A stretch of 64,000 nt of DNA, from positions 1 through 64,000 of the forward strand of contig CAJVWI010000013.1 of assembly GCA_913009655.1 (NCBI GenBank). The letters run 5' to 3'. Positions within the stretch are counted from its first letter, which is position 1. The number at the start of each line of letters is the position of its first letter. The DNA is from an uncultured Cryomorphaceae bacterium (GTDB lineage Bacteria; Bacteroidota; Bacteroidia; Flavobacteriales; Schleiferiaceae). A program made the position numbers and the translations under genes. A model generated the notes under the pieces. That model ran no database searches. It saw nothing but the letters and a program-made list of their open reading frames with translations, and had not been told where the DNA came from. This document shows positions 1 to 7,041 of this stretch, one piece after another.

Positions 1-1322
1 CTCGGTGCCTGATCATTCGATTCGGGTAGTTGATATTTCGCTTGGAGTAAGCCTAGAAGGGAGTCTATTACAGATCCAAAGACCCCAATGACGACTATTG
101 CCCAAAACCAATTCCCAAAAGCCATAAAGAAAAGACCCATTGATGCGATGAACACAGAACCGCCTAGGGCTCCTATGAAACCGTACAAAGTCACGCCTCC
201 AGAAAGTCCCTTTTCAAGGGGCGATAGATTCAAAATATGCCTCGGAGTACCTCCGAATCGCATACCCCATTCAGTCGACCAAGTATCCGATGTAGCCGAT
301 GCTACAGAACCCAAAAACCCTATTATCGCCCAATCCATGTTATGGCCGAAAATTCCAAAGAGTAATGCAAGAAGTGGAGCTCCGCCATTCGCAATAACCT
401 GAAGGGGATCACGGGGCCCGGTTTTTTCAAGGACCTGCTCATTAGTCTGCAGTAAGCGACTCAAAACGGAGCCGCTCATAAAAAAGGCGAGAATAGGGAC
501 AACAAAGATCCAGCCGCCTAGGCTGTAAAGCAAAATCCCCAAGGAAATTGCCGTAATAGTTCCCGAACGAGAGAGGCTTTTAAAACGAAAACTAAGGAGT
601 CCGAATAGAGTGACAAATGGAAGTATTTCAAGAAAACGATTCACCACTTCAATTCGGCCCAGCGGTCCAAATAGAAATGGGAAAAGCACTCCGAAAACTA
701 GAGGAACACTCAGGTTGTCAGTTCCATTTGCAGAGCTATTTTCAATTAGGGTTAACCAGAGAACAAAACCAAAAAGAACCAACATTGCCATGGGGTAATT
801 CAACCAATTCAACTGATGAAGCGCACCAAACAATAGAATAGAACTGATTATGAAAAAGGTGCTGCTGCCCGCCCATGACTTGTCTTCATTCCCCATTTTC
901 AATGCAGGGATAGGAAAGCGTCGACCGACGAGAGCGGCCATTGCATCGGCCAAGCCCATGACCGTCATGGCTAAAACTACGGTTACAGGAGATTTTTGTC
1001 CCCAGAAAATGAGTAGCAGAAAGTAACTGAGGCCAAAATAGAAGATCCCCCAACTCGCGCGGTTATGAGTATGATCAATGGAAAACCACTTCTTCGACAC
1101 ACTGTATAGAAGTAAGACAACGATTGCTCCCACAGCTCCAATGAACCAATTGTTTATGGGGATCAATTCAATGGCTAGGGCGCAACAAAGGGCAACGGTT
1201 ACATGAACTCCTTTTCGTGCATTAAATAGAGAAATCCAGCCCTTTCGGGCCGATATTTCGCCAAAGGCAGTTAGAATTGTTGCGGCTGCTATAAGCACCC
1301 CAAACCAATGGAATTCCGTCAT
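1..1322 (-). CDS. Fused phytol/dolichol-kinase-like + DUF92 (VTE6-like) membrane protein, 3' end off window
   Basis: About 440 residues are visible and the C-terminus lies beyond the left edge. The protein is polytopic. Residues 1 to about 200 resemble the dolichol kinase/phytol kinase (VTE5) and CTP-transferase-like family: RKGVH at 36-40, GLADAMAALVGRRF at 123-136 and KSWAGS at 148-153. From about residue 225 on it is a DUF92/TMEM19 domain, with the signatures QVIANGG, SATSDTWSTEWG and GLSGGVTLYG. In plants and cyanobacteria VTE5 phosphorylates phytol and the DUF92 protein VTE6 phosphorylates phytyl phosphate, so one chain could make phytyl diphosphate. An in-frame stop lies eight codons upstream, so the ATG at 1322 is the first possible start. 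A -7 box sits 5 bases before it. It is divergent from a methyltransferase and a homogentisate-phytyltransferase-like gene. The substrate (phytol versus another polyprenol) is inferred. Confidence 0.85.
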   Translation of the reverse strand, partial: MTEFHWFGVLIAAATILTAFGEISARKGWISLFNARKGVHVTVALCCALAIELIPINNWFIGAVGAIVVLLLYSVSKKWFSIDHTHNRASWGIFYFGLSYFLLLIFWGQKSPVTVVLAMTVMGLADAMAALVGRRFPIPALKMGNEDKSWAGSSTFFIISSILLFGALHQLNWLNYPMAMLVLFGFVLWLTLIENSSANGTDNLSVPLVFGVLFPFLFGPLGRIEVVNRFLEILPFVTLFGLLSFRFKSLSRSGTITAISLGILLYSLGGWIFVVPILAFFMSGSVLSRLLQTNEQVLEKTGPRDPLQVIANGGAPLLALLFGIFGHNMDWAIIGFLGSVASATSDTWSTEWGMRFGGTPRHILNLSPLEKGLSGGVTLYGFIGALGGSVFIASMGLFFMAFGNWFWAIVVIGVFGSVIDSLLGLLQAKYQLPESNDQAP

Positions 1323-2091
1323 GTTTCCAAAGGTAGTGAATCGGTTCTATAAGCCATATCTTCACAACATGGCTGCGAAAGGATTTGAATTCGAAGATCA
1401 ACCCTGGTTTCCATCTCATTGGCGCCGATGGCAAATGGATTATATCCGTTTTTGCATTCGTCTGTTGAATCCATATAAAGACCTTAAAGGGGCTAGGTTT
1501 GAAAGTTCGAAACAAGATTGGCTTGATTTAGCGAGCGGAACCGGTGGTCCTGCGCGAATGCTGAAAAAGACTTGGGAGGAGAATTCAAGTACTGAATTGA
1601 TCCTGACCCTTTCTGACCGTTATCCTTCGGATAAAAACATTTTGGATATCGATGTTTTGTTAGATGAGTTGCCTCCGTCAGATGGCTATACCATGTTCAA
1701 CGCGTTTCATCATTTTAATACTCAGGAACAGGAACAAATTTTGTTTAAAGTGTCGAAGGGAAATTGGGCGCTAGTGGCGGAACCATTGACTCCTTCTTTA
1801 TTTACATTTATAGGAATATTTTTTCTGACCGGGCCGTTGCATTTTCTGCTTGCTCCATTTGTTTCACCCTTTTCATGGGCACGTCTTTTTTGGACTTATT
1901 TAGTACCCGTTATTCCGATTGTTACCTGTTGGGACGGACTCGTATCGGTTCTTCGCGCGCCTTCTTCGAACCATCTTCGGCAATTAGCTGAAAAGGCAAG
2001 TAATTCTTCTTTTGAATGGAGCGTTGAAATGGTACCTTTCTCTTTTGGCCGAGTAAGTGCTTTAGTCGGCAGCAAAAAAAAAAGTGAATGA
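1321..2091 (+). CDS. Class I SAM-dependent methyltransferase
   Basis: 256 residues. The SAM-binding glycine loop is visible as LDLASGTGGPARML around residues 68-81, and acidic D/E positions follow. The C-terminal half has hydrophobic segments (around 160-200) and a TCWDGLVSVLR motif, which suggests membrane association and a lipophilic substrate. It overlaps the next gene, a UbiA prenyltransferase, by ATGA at 2088-2091, so the two are translationally coupled and it may methylate the prenylated aromatic product. It is not obviously VTE3 or gamma-tocopherol methyltransferase by motif, so that role is inference. The ATG at 1321 overlaps the divergent gene's ATG. An alternative start at 1369 (Met17) is preceded by TATCTTCA and four bases, resembling other leaderless starts here. 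Confidence 0.8.
   Translation: MFPKVVNRFYKPYLHNMAAKGFEFEDQPWFPSHWRRWQMDYIRFCIRLLNPYKDLKGARFESSKQDWLDLASGTGGPARMLKKTWEENSSTELILTLSDRYPSDKNILDIDVLLDELPPSDGYTMFNAFHHFNTQEQEQILFKVSKGNWALVAEPLTPSLFTFIGIFFLTGPLHFLLAPFVSPFSWARLFWTYLVPVIPIVTCWDGLVSVLRAPSSNHLRQLAEKASNSSFEWSVEMVPFSFGRVSALVGSKKKSE
1328..1335 (-). promoter_or_regulatory. -7 promoter box (TACCTTTG) 5 nt before the VTE5/VTE6-like start
   Basis: The minus strand reads TACCTTTG, a perfect Bacteroidota TAnnTTTG box, with only five bases before the ATG at 1322. Transcription would start at or next to the ATG. The box lies inside the first codons of the divergent methyltransferase ORF if that gene starts at 1321. No clear -33 TTG is visible. 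Confidence 0.55.
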
Positions 2092-2981
2092 AAATATTTT
2101 CAATAGCCTGGCGATTCAGTCGGCCCCATACCATAATCGGATCCCTGCTCAGCACGGGGGCTTTATACTTTATGTCGGCGTACCCGCAGGCTGAGGTAAA
2201 AAACCAAATTGTCCTTTTTCTCTTGACGCTTATTTCGGCTCTCGGGTGTAACCTATATATAGTTGGCCTTAACCAAATAGCGGATATTCAATTAGATAAG
2301 CTAAATAAGCCCCATTTGCCCTTGGCGTCTGGTGAAATGAACAGAAGTACTGCGCGCATTATAATCACGGTTAGTGCTCTTGTTTCCGTTATTTCGGCCT
2401 ACTCGGCCGGATGGCTTATGTTAGCTCTAGTTTTAATTGTCGGGGCTTTGGGAACTGCCTATTCAGTCCCTCCAATAAAATTTAAAAAGCACCATTTTGG
2501 CGCCGCATTCAGTATAACCTTGGTTCGTGGAGTCTTGGTTAACATTCTTATGTTCTTGCACTTTCAATGGGAAATTGCGGAGACGCTGGAATTCCCCCGA
2601 TATATGTGGCCCCTGGTCTTGTTTATGATCCTTTTCAGTGTTGGAATTGCCTGGTTAAAGGACATACCCGACATTAAAGGAGACCGCAATCATGGAATAA
2701 AAACGTTAGCTGTTAACCGCGGTTCTCAGTGGGTTTTTCGCGGAGCTATCTCTTTGGTGTCCCTGTCTTATTTAACGCTCGTTCTCTGGGGCGCTGTTGG
2801 ACTGCCGGGTTACAACACAGTATTCTTGTCTTCTTTTCATTTCGTAGTGTGGGTATTGTTTTTATTGGGCTCTTCAAAAGCGAATCCCTTCATCAAGAAG
2901 GATGTAAAAGCATTTTACCAATTCTATTGGGTCTTGTTTTTTGTTGAGTACCTTTTTTACCCACTGGGGCTTGTACTTTAG
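2088..2981 (+). CDS. UbiA-family prenyltransferase, homogentisate phytyltransferase-like
   Basis: 297 residues, about eight to nine membrane helices. The first Asp-rich prenyl-diphosphate site is NQIADIQLDKLNKP, preceded by NLYIVGL and followed by LPLASGE. The second is KDIPDIKGDR, followed by IKTLAV. FSRPHTIIGS at the N-terminus, GTAYSVPPIKFK, VRGVLVNILMFLHF and the tail FYQFYWVLFFVEYLFYPLGL follow the pattern I recall for cyanobacterial and plant homogentisate phytyltransferase (VTE2/HPT) more closely than MenA, UbiA, or chlorophyll synthase. It should transfer a phytyl or related prenyl group to homogentisate or another aromatic acceptor with decarboxylation. The acceptor and product are inferred. 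The gene is coupled to the upstream methyltransferase and is divergent from the kinase fusion that would make phytyl diphosphate. Confidence 0.85.
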   Translation: MKIFSIAWRFSRPHTIIGSLLSTGALYFMSAYPQAEVKNQIVLFLLTLISALGCNLYIVGLNQIADIQLDKLNKPHLPLASGEMNRSTARIIITVSALVSVISAYSAGWLMLALVLIVGALGTAYSVPPIKFKKHHFGAAFSITLVRGVLVNILMFLHFQWEIAETLEFPRYMWPLVLFMILFSVGIAWLKDIPDIKGDRNHGIKTLAVNRGSQWVFRGAISLVSLSYLTLVLWGAVGLPGYNTVFLSSFHFVVWVLFLLGSSKANPFIKKDVKAFYQFYWVLFFVEYLFYPLGLVL

Positions 2982-3233
2982 TCAGGTCTGGTTCTGTTAA
3001 ACGGAGGATAGGGATATCTGCTGGTTTCAAGTAGGTTGTCAGCTCAAAGGACATTGGCTGGGATTGAGGTAATAAACATCATTAGAAAGAATCAAATCAT
3101 CGTCTCTAAGACGTCTTGGTTTGCCACATTTAATTCTTTGGTCGCATAATTCAAATAGAAAAATACGAGATCTAAATTTTGATCAATTTAATGCGAAAGA
3201 ACCGAGAACAGCGGCCCTAAGGGCTAAAAACAA

Positions 3234-3265
3234 AAAACCCCTGACATCAATGATGTTAGGGGTTT
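3234..3265 (-). terminator. Rho-independent terminator after tRNA-Asn
   Basis: A near-perfect inverted repeat (AAACCCCTgACATCA against TGATGTtAGGGGTTT) lies just 3' of the tRNA on the minus strand and is followed there by a T-rich run (TTTTTTGTTTTT). Confidence 0.8.
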
Positions 3266-3270
3266 AGTTG

Positions 3271-3344
3271 CTCCTCCTCTTGGGCTCGAACCAAGGACCC
3301 TCTGATTAACAGTCAGATGCTCTAACCAACTGAGCTAAGGAGGA
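3271..3344 (-). tRNA. tRNA-Asn (anticodon GTT)
   Basis: On the minus strand the 74-nt cloverleaf has acceptor stem TCCTCCT/AGGAGGA, D-loop AGCTCAGTTGGTTAGAGC, anticodon stem TCTGA-CTGTTAA-TCAGA with anticodon GTT, T-arm CTTGG-TTCGAGC-CCAAG, and discriminator G. CCA is not encoded. It is followed by a terminator and stands between the GC-richer block to the left and ordinary AT-rich genes to the right. Confidence 0.95.
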
Positions 3345-3403
3345 ATTTTCCTTTACGGGGTGCAATAATACGATTAGACTCAGATTACTACAAGTGGCAA
3401 AGG

Positions 3404-3411
3404 TATATTTG
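3404..3411 (+). promoter_or_regulatory. -7 promoter box (TATATTTG) for the PfkB kinase
   Basis: TATATTTG matches TAnnTTTG and lies 27 bases before the ATG at 3439, so the transcript would have a short A-rich leader. No clear -33 element is seen. Confidence 0.45.
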
Positions 3412-3438
3412 TACCAACCATAAAAAAAATAAAAGAAT

Positions 3439-4353
3439 ATGAGTTTACTTGTTGTCGGTACTGTCGCGTTTGATGGTCTAGAAACCCCTTTTGGAGTTCG
3501 TGAATCTATACTTGGAGGCTCTGCCACGTATATAGGCATGTCAGCTGGATATTTTGTTGACAATGTAAATCTTGTTTCTGTCGTAGGAGGAGATTTCCCC
3601 ACCACTCATATTGATTTATTAAAAAGAAAAAATATTGATACAGAGGGTCTTCAAATCATAAAAGAAGGAAAAACCTTTTTTTGGAAGGGGAAGTATCATC
3701 TAGACATGAACAGCAGAGATACTTTAGACACTCAGCTAAATGTTCTAGAAAGCTTTGATCCTGTTATTCCAGAAAATTATAAAGACTGTAAGTATTTAAT
3801 GTTGGGCAATTTGGTCCCTGCCATACAATTGAGGGTGTTAGATCAGTTACAGAATAGGCCCAAGCTAATTGTTATGGATACTATGAATCTATGGATGGAT
3901 GCTACGATGGATGATTTGAAAAAAATGATCAAAAGGGTAGACGTTTTGACAATTAATGATGAAGAGGCCCGACAACTTGCCGAAGAAAATAATTTGGTCA
4001 AGGCTGCAGAGAGAATACAATTAATGGGTCCAAGTATATTGATTATTAAAAAAGGGGAGCATGGGGCACTATTATTTGGAAAAGAAGGAGAAACTTTTTT
4101 TGCCCCAGCTCTTCCATTAAAGAATGTAATTGACCCTACTGGTGCGGGTGACACTTTTGCTGGAGGCTTCATGGGGTATCTCTCGAAAACAGATGACATT
4201 TCATTTAATAACATGAAAAAAGCATTGATTTATGCATCAACAATGGCATCTTTTTGTGTCGAAACATTTGGCCCAGAGGGCCTAGAAAGCCTTAAGAATG
4301 AGGACATAGAGCTCCGAAGAAACGAGCTTATTAAGCTTATTGATTTAAATTGA
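3439..4353 (+). CDS. PfkB-family sugar/nucleoside kinase
   Basis: 304 residues, ribokinase fold. The N-terminal substrate region has GGSATYIGMSAG (about 26-37) and VVGGDFP. The C-terminal PfkB signature DPTGAGDTFAGGFMGYL (about 233-249) carries the catalytic Asp and the anion hole. The substrate cannot be told: adenosine, ribose and other sugars are all possible. An A-rich leader (AAAAAAAATAAAAGAAT) takes the place of a Shine-Dalgarno site. It is followed after 10 bases by an Hsp15-like gene, probably in the same transcript. Confidence 0.9.
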   Translation: MSLLVVGTVAFDGLETPFGVRESILGGSATYIGMSAGYFVDNVNLVSVVGGDFPTTHIDLLKRKNIDTEGLQIIKEGKTFFWKGKYHLDMNSRDTLDTQLNVLESFDPVIPENYKDCKYLMLGNLVPAIQLRVLDQLQNRPKLIVMDTMNLWMDATMDDLKKMIKRVDVLTINDEEARQLAEENNLVKAAERIQLMGPSILIIKKGEHGALLFGKEGETFFAPALPLKNVIDPTGAGDTFAGGFMGYLSKTDDISFNNMKKALIYASTMASFCVETFGPEGLESLKNEDIELRRNELIKLIDLN

Positions 4354-4363
4354 ATTCCTTCAA

Positions 4364-4723
4364 ATGCGTGCTGATAGTTTTTTCTGGTCAATTAGATTAC
4401 ATAAAACTCGAAGTCTAGCTACAGTAGCTATTAAGTCGGGAAGAGTTTCAATTTCAGATATTGTAATTAAGCCAAGTAGAGTTTTAAAAATAGGAGAAAC
4501 ATTTAAAATAAGACATAAAGGTTATCACACTACTCATGAGGTAATTAATTTCCCTAAATCTCGTGTAAAAATGGCACTAGTTGAAAACTTTATGAAAACC
4601 ACTACCCCCAATGAAGAAATTGAAAAGAAAAAATTATTGGATTTGGCTCTAAAAGCGAATAATAACGCAAGGCTCGGGAGGCCAACAAAAAGAGATAGAA
4701 GAGATTTAGATGGGTGGTATTAA
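4364..4723 (+). CDS. RNA-binding S4 domain protein, Hsp15-like
   Basis: 119 residues. An N-terminal S4 domain (residues about 1-60: FFWSIRLHKTRSLATVAIKSGRV) is followed by PKSRVKMALVENF and a basic tail with ARLGRPTKRDRRDLDGWY. This architecture matches heat-shock protein Hsp15 (HslR), which binds stalled 50S subunits carrying a nascent chain-tRNA. The length is close to the family's usual 120-135. It follows the PfkB gene by 10 bases. The region downstream is a pseudogene. Confidence 0.88.
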   Translation: MRADSFFWSIRLHKTRSLATVAIKSGRVSISDIVIKPSRVLKIGETFKIRHKGYHTTHEVINFPKSRVKMALVENFMKTTTPNEEIEKKKLLDLALKANNNARLGRPTKRDRRDLDGWY

Positions 4724-4754
4724 TTTGTCGATTTTATCGCCAATTCAGCATTAA

Positions 4755-5157
4755 AATAAGGACCAATCAATAACTGCAACTGCTTACACGGATGGTTTAA
4801 GAGTTGGAGATGCACCTCAAGCTCAGTTTGGAGGACGCGCTATTTGGCAATTTACTGATGCTATTGAATTTGGAGCTATATGTATCTATAATGATAGGCT
4901 ATATACTTTGTATGATCCTACGGATTATGAGAATGAAGCAAACAAAGTACAGCCTTTTCAATTGGATTTATAGGGTCAGTTAGACCTCAGAGTTGGCTTT
5001 AAAACGGGAGATATTGGGTATTTTAAAATTCGTTGTTTTAACGCTCTTGATTATCAGGATTTATTGAAGCTGTAGATAATGGGTTAGGAACGGATATCCA
5101 GGAATAGTGGGCAAATACTGTAAGAAATTTTAGTTTAACTGCAGAGTAAAATTTTGC
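4755..5157 (+). pseudogene. Decayed C-terminal fragment of a TonB-dependent receptor
   Basis: The plus-strand reading beginning near 4755 gives AYTDGLRVGDAPQ, FGGRAIWQFTDAIEFGAI and YNDRLYTLYDPTDY, then a TAG stop at about 4970. It continues in frame as LDLRVGFKTGDIGYFKI and FNALDYQD, then needs a one-base shift near 5062 to reach EAVDNGLGTDIQE, a second TAG, and WANTVRNFSLTAE followed by a stop. Alternating beta-strand patterning, a closing FNALD...DNG segment and RNFSLTAE-NF at the end are typical of the last strands of Bacteroidota TonB receptors. The N-terminal part is absent. The family assignment rests on pattern memory. Confidence 0.62.
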
Positions 5158-5175
5158 GAATTATCAATTTGAAAT

Positions 5176-5203
5176 AAAAAGGGGGCATTTACCGCCTTTT
5201 TAT
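5176..5203. terminator. Bidirectional hairpin terminator
   Basis: AAAAAGG ... CCTTTTT with a short GC-containing interior lies between the receptor relic and the 3' end of the minus-strand biotin carrier gene, with T-rich tails on both strands. Confidence 0.5.
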
Positions 5204-5670
5204 TATTCAAACGAAATAATCAAGGTGTTTTTCTCTATCGTTTGATCTTTTTTAACATGTACTTGCTTAACGATTCCATCCACTGGACATTTTATAATGT
5301 TTTCCATTTTCATAGCTTCAAGAATCATAATACTATCACCTTTTATCACAGAATCACCTTCGGAACATTTGACTTCTAGCACTAGCCCTGGCATAGGAGC
5401 AACAATTTGATTTACCTTTTCTTTATTGTCGTTATCCATCCCTAATTTTTCAAGGAGTTTATCTAGGTCAGATTTAGAATTCACTTTATACTTATTCCCA
5501 TTCACCCACCATGAACTTGTCTTAGTCTCTGGATCATGTTTTATTAGAAAGGCACGTAGGTGGTTCACCCCTTTTTTGATTCGATATTCAGTGTCACTTA
5601 ATTTTATAATATCCACTTTTACATCTGAATTAAACGGAGATGTCTTTTTTTCATTTACTAAATACTTCAT
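5203..5670 (-). CDS. Biotin carboxyl carrier (biotinyl-lipoyl) subunit of an acyl-CoA or oxaloacetate-type carboxylase
   Basis: 155 residues from the ATG at 5670. The C-terminal biotinyl domain (about 85-155) has the motif EAMKMENIIK with the biotinylated Lys, preceded by APMPGLVLEVKCSEGDSV. The N-terminal half (DIIKLSDTEYRIKK ... SSWWVNGNKYKV) matches the carrier subunits that accompany propionyl-CoA/acyl-CoA carboxylases or decarboxylases rather than AccB, which is encoded separately at 31219-31677. The upstream extension to 5739 was rejected because a -7 box (TAACTTCG) lies 8 bases before 5670. The partner carboxylase subunits are not in the window. Confidence 0.85.
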   Translation of the reverse strand: MKYLVNEKKTSPFNSDVKVDIIKLSDTEYRIKKGVNHLRAFLIKHDPETKTSSWWVNGNKYKVNSKSDLDKLLEKLGMDNDNKEKVNQIVAPMPGLVLEVKCSEGDSVIKGDSIMILEAMKMENIIKCPVDGIVKQVHVKKDQTIEKNTLIISFE

Positions 5671-5678
5671 TGTATTGC

Positions 5679-5705
5679 CGAAGTTAAGAAGGCATTGTAC
5701 CTTCG
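5679..5705. promoter_or_regulatory. Divergent -7 boxes: biotin carrier (minus) and rseP (plus)
   Basis: The minus strand has TAACTTCG at 5679-5686, eight bases before the ATG at 5670. The plus strand has TACCTTCG at 5698-5705, thirteen bases before the ATG at 5719, with a TTG 20 bases upstream as a possible -33. The two promoters share a 50-base gap. Confidence 0.55.
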
Positions 5706-5718
5706 CCACACTTTTATT

Positions 5719-7035
5719 ATGATTATACAAATCCTTCAATTTATTCTTGGCCTTTCCTTATTGGTAGTTCTTCATGAACTAGGTCATTTTATTCCTGCAA
5801 TTGCCTTTAAAACAAGGGTTGAAAAGTTCTATCTTTTCTTTGACCCATGGTTTTCATTGGTTAAAACGAAAATAAGGGGAACTGAAGTTGGAATTGGCTG
5901 GCTTCCGCTTGGTGGATATGTGAAAATTTCCGGGATGGTTGACGAGTCAATGGATAAGGATCAAATGTCGAAGCCTCCTGAACCTTACGAATTTCGCTCG
6001 AAGCCGGCATGGCAAAGGTTAATCATTCTTTTGGGAGGTGTCACAGTCAATTTTATTGTCGCAATAGTTATATACTCTGGAATGATGGCGTATTATGGAG
6101 ATACGTATGTCTCTAATGAAAGTTTAAAAGATGGTATTTGGGTCAATGAATTGGGACGCGAGCTAGGCCTGGAAACCGGGGATAAAATAATTGCTGTCGA
6201 TGGAAATAATTTGGATCGATTTTCCGATATAAGTATTGAAATGCTCCTAGGTTCAGGATCAATGATGGATATCTCCCGTCAAAACAAAATTATTAGTTTA
6301 CCAATAACTACGGATTTTGTGGCAAAAGCAATAGAGTCTAAGGCTCCATGGATGACACCTAGAATCCCTTATTTCGTTAAAGCTTTTACGGAAGGATCTC
6401 CAGCAGAAAAAGCAGGCATACTTCCTGGAGATAAAATTGTCTCTTTAAACGGTCAGAGTATGCCATATTTTGATCAATACATAAGTGAAGTCCCAAACTT
6501 TGCTGGGGAAGAAGTGACTATCGGAGTTTTGAGGTCGGACATCAGACTATCGTATACTTTTAACATTGGAGATAATGGCCAGATGGGCGTTTATTATAAA
6601 AACAAATTGTCAGAATTATTCCCGTTAAAAACAGTCAAGTATAGTGGTTTTGGAGCCATCAAAGAAGGATGGAATCAAGGAGTTACAAAATTGGGTTTTT
6701 ATATACGTCAGGTAAAACTCATATTTACACCTGAAACAGGAGCGTATAAAGAAGCAGGAGGATTTATCGCAATAATGCAGCAATATCCAACTGGATGGGA
6801 TTGGCATTACTTTTGGAACTTTACGGCTTTTCTAAGTCTTGCTCTAGGGTTTTTAAACATATTACCAATTCCTGCACTTGATGGAGGGCACGTGGTCTTC
6901 GTTTTAATCGAGATGATAACAGGAAAAGTTGTGCCAACTAAAGTTATGGAGACCGCCCAGATGATTGGATTTTCTCTGCTTTTCGGATTGTTCTTATTAG
7001 TAAACGGAAATGATGTTTTTAAGCTCTTCCAGTAA
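5719..7035 (+). CDS. rseP: RIP metalloprotease RseP (site-2 protease)
   Basis: 438 residues from ATG 5719. A TTG start at 5695 would place the promoter box inside the gene. The first membrane helix carries the zinc motif HELGH (19-23). Further signs are GGYVKISGMVDE, the second helix with LLGGVTVNFIVAIVIY, a periplasmic PDZ domain (EGSPAEKAGILPGDKIVSLNG), and the third zinc ligand in LPIPALDGGH. The family cleaves anti-sigma factors and signal-peptide remnants in the inner membrane. Length is normal. It is tail-to-tail with a ZIP transporter six bases away. Confidence 0.95.
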   Translation: MIIQILQFILGLSLLVVLHELGHFIPAIAFKTRVEKFYLFFDPWFSLVKTKIRGTEVGIGWLPLGGYVKISGMVDESMDKDQMSKPPEPYEFRSKPAWQRLIILLGGVTVNFIVAIVIYSGMMAYYGDTYVSNESLKDGIWVNELGRELGLETGDKIIAVDGNNLDRFSDISIEMLLGSGSMMDISRQNKIISLPITTDFVAKAIESKAPWMTPRIPYFVKAFTEGSPAEKAGILPGDKIVSLNGQSMPYFDQYISEVPNFAGEEVTIGVLRSDIRLSYTFNIGDNGQMGVYYKNKLSELFPLKTVKYSGFGAIKEGWNQGVTKLGFYIRQVKLIFTPETGAYKEAGGFIAIMQQYPTGWDWHYFWNFTAFLSLALGFLNILPIPALDGGHVVFVLIEMITGKVVPTKVMETAQMIGFSLLFGLFLLVNGNDVFKLFQ

Positions 7036-7041
7036 TTTGAA

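Noticed and set aside
88-841. Plus-strand ORFs of 60-105 codons at 88-402, 610-798 and 617-841
   Set aside because: They lie antisense to the strong minus-strand kinase/DUF92 frame, have no family pattern and no promoter box.
1222-1515. Minus-strand ORF overlapping the divergent starts
   Set aside because: It is in another frame across two well-supported genes and shows no recognisable motif.
2982-3233. Possible gene remnant in the gap before tRNA-Asn
   Set aside because: Both strands were read; short peptides with stops appear but none could be tied to a family.
5671-5739. N-terminal extension of the biotin carrier to 5739
   Set aside because: It overlaps both divergent promoter boxes and has no similarity to carrier-protein N-termini.
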